64,000 nt of DNA, taken from Methanomicrobiales archaeon. GTDB lineage: Archaea > Halobacteriota > Methanomicrobia > Methanomicrobiales > JACTUA01. Shown piece by piece: positions 1 to 10,649 of the stretch. Numbering within the stretch: position 1 is the stretch's first letter; each line of letters opens with the position of its first letter. The translations under genes were made by a program, and so were the position numbers. Location of the stretch: the NCBI GenBank assembly GCA_029907705.1, contig JARYLJ010000005.1, positions 1 through 64,000 on the forward strand. Direction: 5' to 3'. The notes beneath the pieces were generated by a model. That model worked only from the letters and a program-made list of their open reading frames with translations. It made no database searches and was not told the DNA's origin.

Positions 1-80
1 GAGATCCTGTCAGGATACGGGAACTCAATTTACAGCTTAAGGTGTACACTGCCTACTCTTCCCTTTCAGGAGTAAAAGTA

Positions 81-354
81 CCGCGAGGGATTCGATGGTT
101 TTTCACAATACCGAATATCGATCTTCCATGTCGGAATAAGCCGCATATCAATGGCTTTTATCACATCGAACGCTCCAGGAACTTCGCATGGCTCCGCTCC
201 TTCTGTCTCTGGACGTCTTCTGGCGATCGGGAGCTGCATGCATACGGCTGCATCGGTCGATCTGATCACTTTAACGCAAGCAATCGTGAATCCAGAATTC
301 TCGTATGGACTTCTCTACCAGATCGTGATAGAAACGTCCGCTCGAGAAGAGATG
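81..354 (-). repeat. Intergenic dispersed repeat, copy 1 (similar to 26279..26498)
   Basis: Reverse complement contains CTCTTCTCGAGCGGACGTTT, CATACGAGAATTCTGGATTCACGA, GACCGATGCAGCCGTATGCATGCAG, GTCCAGAGACAGAAGG and GAAAAACCATCGAATCC; each has a near match in the same order at 26279..26498 (+). Confidence 0.6.
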
Positions 355-443
355 AGACAGGGGGAGTGGATGATGGCGGGGGTCGGGTCGATGGAGGATG
401 ACGACATGGCATATATCGATCCATCACCTGAAAATCGGGCCCT

Positions 444-2078
444 TCAGCGGTGTGCAAAATATGCCTCGATCCCCTTTTCAGTGATCCGGTCGATCCTGGC
501 AAAGCCGATCCTCTCGAACTGCACCATCCTGCCCAGCTCGCTCTCCACCATGGTTTCGCAGCTTCCACGCCTCTCTCCCTCCGGCGTATGCAGGAGGCAG
601 GGCCTCTCTTCGCCTGCTGGCAGCCACTGGATCACGGGCGCCTTCGCTTTGCGCGCATCTGCCAGGGAATCGCCTGCATATCTCACAACCAATGTCCCGT
701 TCTCTCTCGAGATGTTCACATTAAAGAGATCCTTCAGCCTGAAGAACCCCCCTGCTCCGATCTCTTCTTCGGGGAGGAGCACCCCTCCATCGAAGTGGAG
801 AATGCGTGTCCCTCTCTCGGGGTTCGCCGGATGCAGGAGCGGTGTGGCGATTCTCCTGCCTGCCCCCTCGATCCTCGATCTCACCGGGTTCGGAACGAAG
901 AAATACCGGTTCGCCTTCGGATCCACGATCTCGCGGTTCTTCGCATAGAGGTTCTCCCATGAAAAGCTGATATCCGTCTCGCCGATACCGATATCCAGGA
1001 TCGCCTCTCTCACCGCGGATGCCTCGATCCCGCGTCTCGCGATCGCGCGTATGGTGCCAAGGCTGATGTCGTCCCAACCCGAAAACAAACCATCCGCGAT
1101 GCCCCTTCTCATCTGCGAGGTGGACAGGACCACGCCTTCGATCGACATCCTGCCATAGTGCCTGTAGTGCGGGGGTCTCCAGCCGAAGTAGTCAAATATG
1201 TACCTCTGCCGTTCCGTATTGGCGATGTGATCCTTACCCCTGATCACATGTGTGATGCCGAGGAGGTGATCGTCGACCGCGACCGAGAAGTTCATCAGGG
1301 GAAAGACCTTCGCATCCACATGCGGATGCGGTGGGGATTCGACGATCCTGAAGGCAGGAAAATCCCTCATCGCGGGATCCGGGTTCTCGAGTTCTGTCTT
1401 CACCCTCACCGTCACCGAACCCTCGCTGAATTCACCGGCGAGCATCCCCTCCCACAATACGAGATTCTCCACAGGGCTCTTCCCCCGGCAGGGGCATGGC
1501 TTTCGCGACAGTTTCAGCATGCGGAAGTACTCGGGATCGCAGGTGCAGACGTATGCCCCTCCCATTTCGATGAGCTCATGGCATTTTTCATAATAGATAT
1601 CCAGCCGGTCGCTCTGGTACACGATCTCGTCGATGTGAATGCCCAGCCATTCGAGATCCTCCCGGACCATCTCGTATGCACCTGGATCGACTCTCTTCGG
1701 ATCGGTATCCTCTATCCGGAGTATGTAACGCCCGCCGTAGCGTCGCACGTACGCGTCGTTTAAAATCGCTGCTCTCGCGTGTCCCAGATGGAGCGGACCG
1801 CTCGGATTGGGTGCGAAGCGCATCACCACGCCCTTATCCACGTCCTCCAGAGCAGGAAGCTCCCTCACGTGCTCCCTCGTCTCGTGGAGCTCCTCCATCA
1901 GTTCGGGGTAACGCTCCATAAGGAGCTTCACTCTCTCCACTTCAGTGAGCGAAGCCACCTCTCCGATGACGAGGTCGATCATCCCTGCGATCTCCCTCGC
2001 CCGGGACTTCAGTTCTGGGTGGACCCCGATCGCCCGGGAGAGGACCGCCCCTCCTCTCGGGACAGCACCATGCCTCAC
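444..2078 (-). CDS. gltX: Glutamyl-tRNA synthetase (archaeal type)
   Basis: RFAPNPSGPLHLGHARAAILNDAYVRRYGG..LRIEDTDP class I aaRS motifs; archaeal C-terminal domain. Confidence 0.95.
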   Translation of the reverse strand: MRHGAVPRGGAVLSRAIGVHPELKSRAREIAGMIDLVIGEVASLTEVERVKLLMERYPELMEELHETREHVRELPALEDVDKGVVMRFAPNPSGPLHLGHARAAILNDAYVRRYGGRYILRIEDTDPKRVDPGAYEMVREDLEWLGIHIDEIVYQSDRLDIYYEKCHELIEMGGAYVCTCDPEYFRMLKLSRKPCPCRGKSPVENLVLWEGMLAGEFSEGSVTVRVKTELENPDPAMRDFPAFRIVESPPHPHVDAKVFPLMNFSVAVDDHLLGITHVIRGKDHIANTERQRYIFDYFGWRPPHYRHYGRMSIEGVVLSTSQMRRGIADGLFSGWDDISLGTIRAIARRGIEASAVREAILDIGIGETDISFSWENLYAKNREIVDPKANRYFFVPNPVRSRIEGAGRRIATPLLHPANPERGTRILHFDGGVLLPEEEIGAGGFFRLKDLFNVNISRENGTLVVRYAGDSLADARKAKAPVIQWLPAGEERPCLLHTPEGERRGSCETMVESELGRMVQFERIGFARIDRITEKGIEAYFAHR

Positions 2079-2130
2079 TGCATTCTGGAGCGCCAGCTTG
2101 AAGAGGATCTCACGAAGAGCAGGATCCGTT

Positions 2131-3093
2131 TCAACTCCTCCTGGTGACGAAGTATCTCCCCAACTCCTCGAGCAGCTCCCTCTCGGCGGAGGGGGATAGG
2201 ATCTTCAGAGACTGAATCCCGCGCTGGATCAGACGTTCGGACGCCTCCTCCACCTCTCTGATCACCCCCGCCTCCCTGAGCTGTGAGACCAGATGGTCCA
2301 GTTCCTTCGGGGACTCCGATTCGCTGAACCGGGAGAGATCGAGCCCTTTCTCGCCGGTAATGAGTGCGATCAGCGTCTTCTTTCCCTTCTTCATATCCGA
2401 TGCACGGTCCTTCCCCATCTCCTCTGCCCTGGAGATGATATCGAGCAGATCGTCGTGCATCTGGAACGCCATTCCCGTGGCAAGACCGAATTCGTAGAGG
2501 GCGTCGACCTGCATCCGGCTACCCTCCGCAAGTATCCCGCCGATGGCGGCGGAAGCGGCGAATAAGGCCCCTGTCTTCTTCCTGATCATCTCCAGGTACT
2601 CCGCCTCCAGGACCTCGTCCCTCGCTTCGAAGGACATGTCGAGGTACTGCCCCTCGCATATCTCCGCACAGGTCTTCGCGAGGAGGGCGATCGCCTTCAC
2701 CCGGAGTTTTTCCGGTGCGGGAACGGTGCTCAGATACTCGAACGCCTTCGCATAGAGCACATCACCGGCGAGGATGGCCGTAGGTTCATCCCATTTCGTG
2801 TGCACGGTGGAGACACCGCGCCTCATGGAGTCGCGATCCATGATGTCATCGTGGATGAGTGTGAAGGTGTGGATCAGCTCCACCGCCAGTGCCGCCGGTA
2901 CGAGAGTGAACGAACGCCCCTTCTTCACCGCATCTGCCGCGAGAAGGAGCAACGCAGGACGCAGCCGCTTTCCGCCGGCGAGCAGCAGATGGGCACTCGC
3001 CTCCTCCAGACCGCCTCTGGGATCGCCGAACCTCCTTTTTATCAGCAGATCGACATCTCTGGCGGTGTTTTCAAGGTACGATCTCAGTTCCAT
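2131..3093 (-). CDS. idsA: Polyprenyl (geranylgeranyl/farnesyl) diphosphate synthase
   Basis: Two Asp-rich motifs (LIHDDIMDRD; FQMHDDLLDI), GGKRLRP. Confidence 0.93.
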   Translation of the reverse strand: MELRSYLENTARDVDLLIKRRFGDPRGGLEEASAHLLLAGGKRLRPALLLLAADAVKKGRSFTLVPAALAVELIHTFTLIHDDIMDRDSMRRGVSTVHTKWDEPTAILAGDVLYAKAFEYLSTVPAPEKLRVKAIALLAKTCAEICEGQYLDMSFEARDEVLEAEYLEMIRKKTGALFAASAAIGGILAEGSRMQVDALYEFGLATGMAFQMHDDLLDIISRAEEMGKDRASDMKKGKKTLIALITGEKGLDLSRFSESESPKELDHLVSQLREAGVIREVEEASERLIQRGIQSLKILSPSAERELLEELGRYFVTRRS

Positions 3094-3104
3094 CTCAACT
3101 CACC

Positions 3105-4445
3105 TCACTTCGAGACTGTAATCCTCTGTCCGTTTCTGAGTATGTGAAGATCGTTGTGCAGGGTATATCCAAGCTCCTCTGCAAACTGGGCATAGCCACC
3201 TGTCTGAGGGAGCCCGCCGTGGGAGGGTATCACGTGCTCCGGGTTCAGGAGGTGCAGCATCTCGTAGTGGTCCTCCCTGTATGCATGGCCGCTCACATGC
3301 AGGTCGTCGAATATGCGCGCCCCCCTCATCCGCAGTTTCGTCTCGATCAGATAGCGCTGGCCATAGTTCATCGGATTCGGAATCACCTTCGCAGAGAAGA
3401 GCACCTTGTCGCCCTTGTCAATGCGATAGGGTGTGTCCTCCTGAACGATTCTGGACAGTATGGAGCCCGGCTCTCCCTGATGACCGGTGACGATGGGAAG
3501 GAAGTGATCCTTGCCCGCCTTCATCATCCTCCTCATGACGCGATCGATGCTCTTTCTGTTGCCCACAATGGAGAGCGAGCTTGGAAATGCGACGAGCTTC
3601 ATCTGTTCCGCCACGGTGCTGTACCTCTCCATCGATCTTCCGACGAGCACCGGCTTTCTTCCTATCTCGTGTGCGCATTCGGCGATCGTCTTGATGCGTG
3701 CGATATGCGAGGAGAAGGTGCTCACGATGATGGCGCTCTTGTCGTCCTCGTAGCTGGTGATGGTGTCCCTCACGACGTCCCGTGCGATCCGCTCGCTGGG
3801 GGTTCGCCCCTTCATATCCACATTGGTGCTCTCCACGATAAGCGCGAGCACACCCTCCTTCCCTATCTGTCTGAAACGGGCGAAATCAGGCGGATCTCCC
3901 ACCACGGGGGTTCTGTCCAGCTTGAAGTCGTTCAGGTAGACAATGGCGCCACGAGGCGTGTGCAGCACCGCAGCCACCGACTCGATGATGCTGTGCTGGA
4001 CGCGGATGAACTCGAGCACCACGTTCTGCGAGATGCTGTAGCGCTGCCCTGTTCTCAGGGCAAAGAGCTTGTTATTCACCCCGAACTTCTGCTCTCCTGC
4101 GATCTGCTGCCTGATCAGCTCGATGGTGTACGGGGTTGCGATGATCGGTGCCGCATACCGGTGCGCAAGCTTGGGGATCGCCCCGATATGATCCAGATGC
4201 CCGTGGGTGCAGACGATCGCCATTACCGTTCCATCCACCGTATTCATCATTGTATCGTCAGGGATCGCCTTCATCTGGATGAGATCGAGCGAGTGCATGC
4301 TTTCGATCTCTGCATCCTCGTGAATCATCACCTGGTCGAGTCTCAATCCCATATCAAATATGACAATCTCCTTTCCGCAGCGGACGGCTGTCATATTTCT
4401 CCCGACCTCATCGAAACCGCCCACCGCGATTATCTCAATATCCAT
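3105..4445 (-). CDS. rnj: Ribonuclease J, metallo-beta-lactamase/beta-CASP family
   Basis: HGHLDHIGAIPKL, beta-CASP motifs, C-terminal HVSGHAYREDHYEML..PSHGG. Confidence 0.93.
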   Translation of the reverse strand: MDIEIIAVGGFDEVGRNMTAVRCGKEIVIFDMGLRLDQVMIHEDAEIESMHSLDLIQMKAIPDDTMMNTVDGTVMAIVCTHGHLDHIGAIPKLAHRYAAPIIATPYTIELIRQQIAGEQKFGVNNKLFALRTGQRYSISQNVVLEFIRVQHSIIESVAAVLHTPRGAIVYLNDFKLDRTPVVGDPPDFARFRQIGKEGVLALIVESTNVDMKGRTPSERIARDVVRDTITSYEDDKSAIIVSTFSSHIARIKTIAECAHEIGRKPVLVGRSMERYSTVAEQMKLVAFPSSLSIVGNRKSIDRVMRRMMKAGKDHFLPIVTGHQGEPGSILSRIVQEDTPYRIDKGDKVLFSAKVIPNPMNYGQRYLIETKLRMRGARIFDDLHVSGHAYREDHYEMLHLLNPEHVIPSHGGLPQTGGYAQFAEELGYTLHNDLHILRNGQRITVSK

Positions 4446-5496
4446 CTCTCTCCTCCATGAACAGTTCTACCATCTCTCTTGTTCTTCCCGTCACGATGGT
4501 TCTTGCATGCTTCAACTCGTAGATCGAGCAGGATCCTGTCAAGAACATCGCGATCCGTAGTTCCCTGTGGATGCGCTCCACTGTGCTCATCAGTGCCTCT
4601 TCGCCTGCCATCGCGGCGCGAAGCAGCGGAAGCGCCATCCCTGCCATGCTGGCCCCCAGTGCGATGCATTTTGCTATATGGAGCCCGTTTCTCACACCGC
4701 CGGTGGCAATGACCGGGGCACCGGTTCGGGCGACCTCACAGAGGCTCAATACCGTGGGTATGCCCCATCCGTTGAAGATCTCCCCTTCCACACCTTTTTT
4801 TCCGGCCCTGATGGTCTCGACCGCCGCCCACGATGTACCGCCTGTGCCTCCGATATCGATCGCACCGGCTCCCGCGGATAGTATCGTTCTAGCGGTGCCC
4901 CCATCGATCCCCGCACCCGTCTCTTTCACGATGACCGGTCTCCTGAAGCTCCGGCAGAGCTCTCGCAGTGCATCCAGGCATCCGGTGGCCCGGTGATCGC
5001 CCTCCGGCTGGATCGCCTCCTGCAGAAAGTTAAGATGGATCACGAGCGCCTGTGCATCAATCATCTCCACCGCCCGCTCTGCCCATTCGATCCCGCGATC
5101 ACGGAGCTGGACGATACCGAGGTTCGCGCAGAGGAATGCGTGCGGGGCGACTTCCCTGACGATGCTGAATGTCCCTTCCAGTGATGGATCCTCGAGCGCC
5201 GCTCGCTGAGAGCCCACACCCATACCGATGCCGAACTTCTCCGCCGCGATTGCAAGCCTCCGGTTCACCTCTTTTGCCTCCCTGTGCCCGCCTGTCATCC
5301 CCGCGATGAAGAGCGGGGACTCGAAGCATCCATTCAAAAATCTGGTCCGCAGGGTGATACCGTCCATATCGCACTCAGGCAGGGCACGATGGATCAACAG
5401 CACATCATCGAAGCCTGGATCGCCGCATTCCACATCCTCCTCGCAGCATATACGGAGATGGTCCAGCTTTCGCCTCGATGTGAGCCTAGCGGTCAT
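4435..5496 (-). CDS. fni: Isopentenyl-diphosphate delta-isomerase, type 2 (FMN)
   Basis: TRFLNGCFESPLFIAGMTGG..; GIGMGVGSQRAAL; DIGGTGGTSWA; ATGGVRNG. Confidence 0.94.
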   Translation of the reverse strand: MTARLTSRRKLDHLRICCEEDVECGDPGFDDVLLIHRALPECDMDGITLRTRFLNGCFESPLFIAGMTGGHREAKEVNRRLAIAAEKFGIGMGVGSQRAALEDPSLEGTFSIVREVAPHAFLCANLGIVQLRDRGIEWAERAVEMIDAQALVIHLNFLQEAIQPEGDHRATGCLDALRELCRSFRRPVIVKETGAGIDGGTARTILSAGAGAIDIGGTGGTSWAAVETIRAGKKGVEGEIFNGWGIPTVLSLCEVARTGAPVIATGGVRNGLHIAKCIALGASMAGMALPLLRAAMAGEEALMSTVERIHRELRIAMFLTGSCSIYELKHARTIVTGRTREMVELFMEERDGY

Positions 5497-6247
5497 CCAT
5501 CATCCCGCCGCTCTGCACGATGGTACCGCCGTGCTCTCTCCCATCCATGAAATCGCCCAGCCTCCTGACATGGAAGATATGCGCGTCCACTCCCGCGCTC
5601 GCCAGCGCGAGGAGCTCCTGCACCTTTCCCTTCATGCCACCGGTGACATCTTCGAAGCCCGATCCCCCGAGGCGGAGTCTCCCCACCATCCCCGGGGTGA
5701 TATATTTCACTACCACTCCGCCATCCATCACTCCCTCCACGTCTGTCGCGAGCCCCACCCTCTTGATACCGAGCATGGTCGCGAGGAAGGCGAGGAGCCG
5801 GTCACCCGAGACGATCGCGGCACCCCTCACGGTGTCCATCACCACGTCACCGTGAAGGACCGGCACGATGCCATGCTGGAGCATCGTCGCGATCGGCCGG
5901 CATTCCATCGACGCGATCGCACCGTTCTCCGCCAGGGCCGCAGCCAGCGGGGGTATACCGACCGCCTCGATCCCCTCGCCCCTCATCTCCTCCACCACCC
6001 GTTCGTTGAGGGAGCAGACTGCCCGGTGGGTCAGGTAGAGTCCGGACACATTCCCGCGATCCAGACCGTGCTGCAGATGAAACCGCTTCGCCTGTGGATG
6101 CCCGCAGGATCCGGCACCATGGACGACCACGAGTGGTCCCCGCCTGTGGCCGGCGATGCAGCGCGCAATGGCGGACAGGGCCTCTCCGTCGATCTCGCAC
6201 TCTCCTGATTTGTCGGTGATCACGCTCCCGCCGAGTTTCAGGATCAT
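5486..6247 (-). CDS. ipk: Isopentenyl phosphate kinase
   Basis: MILKLGGSVITDK, VVVHGAGSCGHPQA, LATDVEGVM, DVTGGMKGK. Start set at the internal Met of ORF 5486..6313. Confidence 0.92.
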   Translation of the reverse strand: MILKLGGSVITDKSGECEIDGEALSAIARCIAGHRRGPLVVVHGAGSCGHPQAKRFHLQHGLDRGNVSGLYLTHRAVCSLNERVVEEMRGEGIEAVGIPPLAAALAENGAIASMECRPIATMLQHGIVPVLHGDVVMDTVRGAAIVSGDRLLAFLATMLGIKRVGLATDVEGVMDGGVVVKYITPGMVGRLRLGGSGFEDVTGGMKGKVQELLALASAGVDAHIFHVRRLGDFMDGREHGGTIVQSGGMMDDR

Positions 6248-6251
6248 TGCG

Positions 6252-7121
6252 CTATCCATTCCTCTCCTTCCTGGCTCCATCGGTATCCACTGTGGTGATG
6301 GTCGCCGCCGCATCGCAGGCCGATATCACACCCGCCACCCGGTTCTTCAGCCTCGGCGGGCAGATGGCGATCATGCATCCTCCGCCTCCCGCCCCCGTCA
6401 GCTTCGCCCCGAATGCGCCGGCGGCACGTGCGGCAACGACCAGCCTGGTCAGCGAGGGATGCCCCACGCCGAGCGCGTCCAGGATCGCATGGTTCACATC
6501 CATCAGCCAGCCCACCTTCCTCAGGTCCTCGAGGGAATGGAGCGCCTCCATGGTGATCGCCTCAATTGCATCGATCAGGGGCCTCGCAATCCCCGGATGA
6601 TCCCTCATCATGTCCCTCACACGACTGACCATCTGCCCTGTATTGTGGGGCACCCCCGTGTTCCCGATCAGGATGGGCAGGTTCATCGGCGGTAGCCTCC
6701 GCCTGGAGTCCTGGGAGACGAGCACCAGTCCCCCGAACGTGGATACATATGTGTCTGTGGGACTCGCTAGCCCCATCTGGACCTTCTTCTCGATCTCGAA
6801 GCCAGCCCGGGCGATCTCCTCCTTGCTCTTCGAGAGGCCGAACTCGTCGTTTATCGCGGAGAGGGTCGCGATGGTGACCGCCGCGGAGGAGCCGAGGCCG
6901 GAGGCGCTGGTCAGCTGGGAACGGATATACACACTCCCCTTCACATCCATCTGGCGGAAGCACTCTCTGAGGTAGGCAGATTTCATCTCCGAGGTCCTCC
7001 TTCCCTTTCTCACGGTGACGTATACCCTCGGCTTGATCGCCATCGCGATACCCGGTTTCCCGTATACCACGGCATGCTCGCCGAAGAGGAAGACCTTGCC
7101 CGGCGCGCTCCATGTGGCCAC
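6252..7121 (-). CDS. mvk: Mevalonate kinase (GHMP family)
   Basis: APGKVFLFGEHAVVYGKPGIA; ASGLGSSAAVTIA; GAKLTGAGGGGCMIA. Confidence 0.95.
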   Translation of the reverse strand: MATWSAPGKVFLFGEHAVVYGKPGIAMAIKPRVYVTVRKGRRTSEMKSAYLRECFRQMDVKGSVYIRSQLTSASGLGSSAAVTIATLSAINDEFGLSKSKEEIARAGFEIEKKVQMGLASPTDTYVSTFGGLVLVSQDSRRRLPPMNLPILIGNTGVPHNTGQMVSRVRDMMRDHPGIARPLIDAIEAITMEALHSLEDLRKVGWLMDVNHAILDALGVGHPSLTRLVVAARAAGAFGAKLTGAGGGGCMIAICPPRLKNRVAGVISACDAAATITTVDTDGARKERNG

Positions 7122-7910
7122 CTAGATCACCGCTATCGCTGCATAACCGACCACCTGGGAGAAATCCCCGGTCACCTCCCCGCTCGTCGTATAGGAGAGC
7201 AACTTCGCCTCCTTTGCCCCGAGCGCCTGGCAGGCAAGGCACATCGCGGCGATCGTGCCGTAACCGCAGGCGCTTACACCTTCCTCCGCCAGTCTCCTGT
7301 AGAACTCCGGCAGATCGAGCGTTTTCAGGGCCTCGATGGCATACAGATCCTGTCTCCTCGCCTCTTCGTGCGGGATGTAATGCGAGAAGTCGCTGGAGGC
7401 GACCACCCGGATCTCCCGATGTACCGTCCTCGCCGCCTTCGCAATGCTCTCCGCGAGCATTTTTGCCGCGGAGAGCTCCTGTTCACCCATCATGATCGGT
7501 ACGATCCTCGCCCGCGGGTACCTGAATTTGATGAATGGCAGCTGGACCTCGATCGAGTGCTCGTTCCTGTGCGAGTACTCGTCCACTCTGATATCCAGCG
7601 CATTCACGAACTCCCGGTCGATCTCCACGATGCCGAGCGGTGTCTCCCAGGGTGTTTGCGAGGTGCAGGTGAGGTAACCTCGGTGGCTCGGTCCTATCAC
7701 GACGAACGTGCCAAAAAACTCTTCGCGTATGGCTCCGTAGGCCATCGCCGCGGTCCTGCCGGAGTACGTGTAGCCCGCATGGGGCGAGACGATGCCGAAC
7801 GCATCCAGCGGTGCATTCGCACCATCGAACAGCCGCCCCAGCAGCTGCTCCAGATGGTGGGGGTCCTTCGGATAGAACATCCCTGCAAAGCTGCATTGCC
7901 TGAACTTCAT
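7122..7910 (-). CDS. MEMO1 family / AmmeMemoRadiSam system protein B
   Basis: RQCSFAGMFYPKDP; SPHAGYTYSGRTAAMAY; VGYAAIAV. Confidence 0.93.
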   Translation of the reverse strand: MKFRQCSFAGMFYPKDPHHLEQLLGRLFDGANAPLDAFGIVSPHAGYTYSGRTAAMAYGAIREEFFGTFVVIGPSHRGYLTCTSQTPWETPLGIVEIDREFVNALDIRVDEYSHRNEHSIEVQLPFIKFRYPRARIVPIMMGEQELSAAKMLAESIAKAARTVHREIRVVASSDFSHYIPHEEARRQDLYAIEALKTLDLPEFYRRLAEEGVSACGYGTIAAMCLACQALGAKEAKLLSYTTSGEVTGDFSQVVGYAAIAVI

Positions 7911-7935
7911 GGCAGCAACCCCGACCGCACTTCAG

Positions 7936-8544
7936 TCAGATCTCAGTCTCGAAGTCTTCCAGGGTGAGGGACGTCGCGATACCTCGTATTTTGAGTATCT
8001 CCTTCGTCAGGAGGTAGTAGATCATGCTGAGCGCCTTCCGACCCTTGTTGTTCGTCGGGATCACCAGATCGATATTGGAGGTCATATTGTTGGTATCGCA
8101 TAGGGCAATCACCGGAATTCCGGACTGGACCGCCTCTGTGACCGCCTGCGCATCCCCTATCGGATCCGTGACGACCAGTATCTCGGGTTCCACATATCCC
8201 TGAAGAGCCGGGTTCGTCATCTTCCCGGGTATATACCTCCCTACGATCGCCATCGCGCCTATCGCATCCGCAAACTGCTTCGCCGGGTGCTGTCCGTACT
8301 GCCTGGAAGTGACGACGAGCACGCCCGTGGGGTCGTACCGCGAGATGAATCTGGCCGCGGTCTTGATCCTCGCGTCCGTCGCCCTAATATCCAGTATGTA
8401 AAGTCCATCTCCCCTCACCCGGTAGATGAACTCCTTCATATCGCTGCTCTTCTGCTGTGTCCCGATATGCACCCCGGCGGCAAGGTAGTCCTCCACCGGG
8501 ATGAGTGGCTCTATCAGCTCTATCTCCATCTCATTCGCGATCAT
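7936..8544 (-). CDS. rps2: 30S ribosomal protein S2
   Basis: [48 protein letters not shown]. Confidence 0.96.
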   Translation of the reverse strand: MIANEMEIELIEPLIPVEDYLAAGVHIGTQQKSSDMKEFIYRVRGDGLYILDIRATDARIKTAARFISRYDPTGVLVVTSRQYGQHPAKQFADAIGAMAIVGRYIPGKMTNPALQGYVEPEILVVTDPIGDAQAVTEAVQSGIPVIALCDTNNMTSNIDLVIPTNNKGRKALSMIYYLLTKEILKIRGIATSLTLEDFETEI

Positions 8545-9731
8545 GATATCGTCTCCTCGATTCTGATCAGTTCATTCAGCTTCACTATTCTCTCCCCCCC
8601 GACCACACCTGTCTTCAGGAATGTGCACCCGAAGGCGGTGGCAAGATGGGAGATTGTATCGTCCGTCGTCTCTCCCGACCTGTGGCTCATCACTGTATCG
8701 TAACCGTGCGTATGGGCGAGCCTGACCGCCTCGAAGGTGTCTGTCAGCGTTCCGACCTGGTTCGGTTTGATGAGGACGCAGTTGCCGCTCCCAAGTTCGA
8801 TTCCCCTGATGATCCGCTCCACCTGCGTGACGAAGATATCGTCGCCGCATACGAGGCAGCGGTCTCCCACCTGTGCGGTGAGTTCCGCCAGACCGTCGAA
8901 GTCCTCCTCGTGCAGCGGATCCTCGACAAATACGAGGCTGTAGCGGTCGATCAGCTCCACGATGGAGGCGATCTGTTCCTCTGTCGTCTTCGCACCGGCC
9001 CTGTAGGCGTAGCACTCGCCATTCCACAGCTGGCTTGCGGCGACATCCACACCCATATTGATGTTCACCATCAGGGCATCGGATACGCTCTCCACCGCCT
9101 CCCTCACGATCTCGAAGGCCTCTGCATCGGATATCGCAGGTGCCCAGGCCCCTTCGTCCCCCTTTCCGCACGCGATGCCCTTTGCAGTGAGAAGCTCTTT
9201 CACCTTCCTGTGGATAGCGGCGTTTGCAAAGACCGCCTCCGCTGCGTCCGCTGCACCGGTCGGGACGACCAGAAACTCCTGGATCTCGGTCGCCGCCGGC
9301 GCATGAGCGCCTCCACCGATCACATTACCCAGCGGGAGCGGTGTCGTGGTGGCAAAGACCCCCCCGAGGTAACGGTATAACGGGATATCGAGTGAAGAGG
9401 CCGCTGCCTTCGCGTTCGCCAGCGACAGCGCGACGGCGATGTTCGCACCGATCCTGCTGAAGTCTGTGGTTCCGTCCGTCTCCCTGAGGAGCGTATCGAA
9501 TCCCACCTGATCCAGCGTATCCTCTCCGATGAGCGAACTGATCAGGTTCTTCTCCGCATCAGCGACCGCATCCCTGGGCTCCCTCGTGCGGGCCTCGTGG
9601 GTACCGGTGCTCGCCCCGCTCGGGGCGGCCGCACATCCCCTCCCCAGTTCTGTCCATATTTCCGCCTCGACGGTGGGATTTCCCCTGCTGTCCAGGATCA
9701 CTCTCAGTCTCACATCCTCGATCGGGATCAT
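8541..9731 (-). CDS. eno: Enolase
   Basis: [55 protein letters not shown]. Confidence 0.97.
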   Translation of the reverse strand: MIPIEDVRLRVILDSRGNPTVEAEIWTELGRGCAAAPSGASTGTHEARTREPRDAVADAEKNLISSLIGEDTLDQVGFDTLLRETDGTTDFSRIGANIAVALSLANAKAAASSLDIPLYRYLGGVFATTTPLPLGNVIGGGAHAPAATEIQEFLVVPTGAADAAEAVFANAAIHRKVKELLTAKGIACGKGDEGAWAPAISDAEAFEIVREAVESVSDALMVNINMGVDVAASQLWNGECYAYRAGAKTTEEQIASIVELIDRYSLVFVEDPLHEEDFDGLAELTAQVGDRCLVCGDDIFVTQVERIIRGIELGSGNCVLIKPNQVGTLTDTFEAVRLAHTHGYDTVMSHRSGETTDDTISHLATAFGCTFLKTGVVGGERIVKLNELIRIEETIS

Positions 9732-9907
9732 TTCGTGCCTACCTTTCGTTTGACCGTAATCGGAATTCTGTTCTGTTCGAATTCCTCGATCGCAATCTCC
9801 AGAGGATCCGTCTTCGTCGTACGGATCAATACCGGTGCTCCCATCGATATCTGGAGTGCCCGTGCCCCAATGATACGGGCGCGTTCATATCGAGTATACA
9901 CTTCCAT
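9728..9907 (-). CDS. rpoK: DNA-directed RNA polymerase subunit K (59 aa, missing from supplied ORF track)
   Basis: Manual translation of minus strand: [59 protein letters not shown]; stop overlaps the eno start. Confidence 0.95.
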   Translation of the reverse strand: MEVYTRYERARIIGARALQISMGAPVLIRTTKTDPLEIAIEEFEQNRIPITVKRKVGTK

Positions 9908-9937
9908 CGTTCACCCTTAAAATACGCCCTTCTTGAA

Positions 9938-10012
9938 TGGGGTCGCTGAGATTTGAACTCAGGTCACAGCATCCCGAACGCCATAGGATGGCCCAGGCTA
10001 CCCCACGACCCC
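9938..10012 (-). tRNA. tRNA-Pro (CGG)
   Basis: Acceptor GGGGTCG/CGACCCC, T arm with GTTCAAATC, anticodon loop TTCGGGA; no CCA encoded. Confidence 0.88.
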
Positions 10013-10201
10013 TCACTGATACGGATTCAGGTCCTTCACCAGCTCCTTATGCGTGAGGAGCATCCTCCTGCAGCAGTATCTGTGCAGCCCGAGATCGGTG
10101 AGGACGGTGCCGGCGTCCTCCCCGCCTTCCACCCTCTCCCTGTACTCCTCCCATGCCAGGGATATGATCTTCCCACAGGTGAAACACCGCACAGGTATCA
10201 T
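10013..10201 (-). CDS. rpoN: DNA-directed RNA polymerase subunit N
   Basis: [26 protein letters not shown]. Confidence 0.97.
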   Translation of the reverse strand: MIPVRCFTCGKIISLAWEEYRERVEGGEDAGTVLTDLGLHRYCCRRMLLTHKELVKDLNPYQ

Positions 10202-10237
10202 GCCACGATCCCCGATCCTTTATAATATCTCAGGGTC

Positions 10238-10639
10238 TTATCGATAAGACTTTTGGAACTTGTCACGCGCTCCCCTTCCTTCAGGTTTCTTCATCTCCTT
10301 CTGTCTCGTATCGTTGACGAGCAGCGTCCTGTCATATGCGAGGAACATATCCTTGATCCTCGGATCATTGTGCCACTTCACGATACCCCTCGCGAGTGCC
10401 GTCCTCACCGCGTCGGTCTGGCCCATCATGCCCCCTCCCCTCACATGGATGCTCACATCCACCTGATTGAGTGCATTGGGCATCAGCATGAGTGGTTCGG
10501 AGATCTTCAGGCGCATCAGCTCGCTGCCATACACCTCGAGAGGCACCGAATTGATACGAATCACTCCCCCGCCCTCCCTGAATGTCGCCCTCGCGATGGA
10601 GGTCTTTCTTTTTCCGCTTGTTGTAACGATCTTCACCAT
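10238..10639 (-). CDS. rps9: 30S ribosomal protein S9
   Basis: TSGKRKTSIARATFREGGGVIRINS; C-terminal KFQKSYR. Confidence 0.97.
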   Translation of the reverse strand: MVKIVTTSGKRKTSIARATFREGGGVIRINSVPLEVYGSELMRLKISEPLMLMPNALNQVDVSIHVRGGGMMGQTDAVRTALARGIVKWHNDPRIKDMFLAYDRTLLVNDTRQKEMKKPEGRGARDKFQKSYR

Positions 10640-10649
10640 CGTATCACCA

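Noticed and set aside
3144-4460. 438-aa plus-strand ORF
   Set aside because: Shadow of RNase J on the minus strand.
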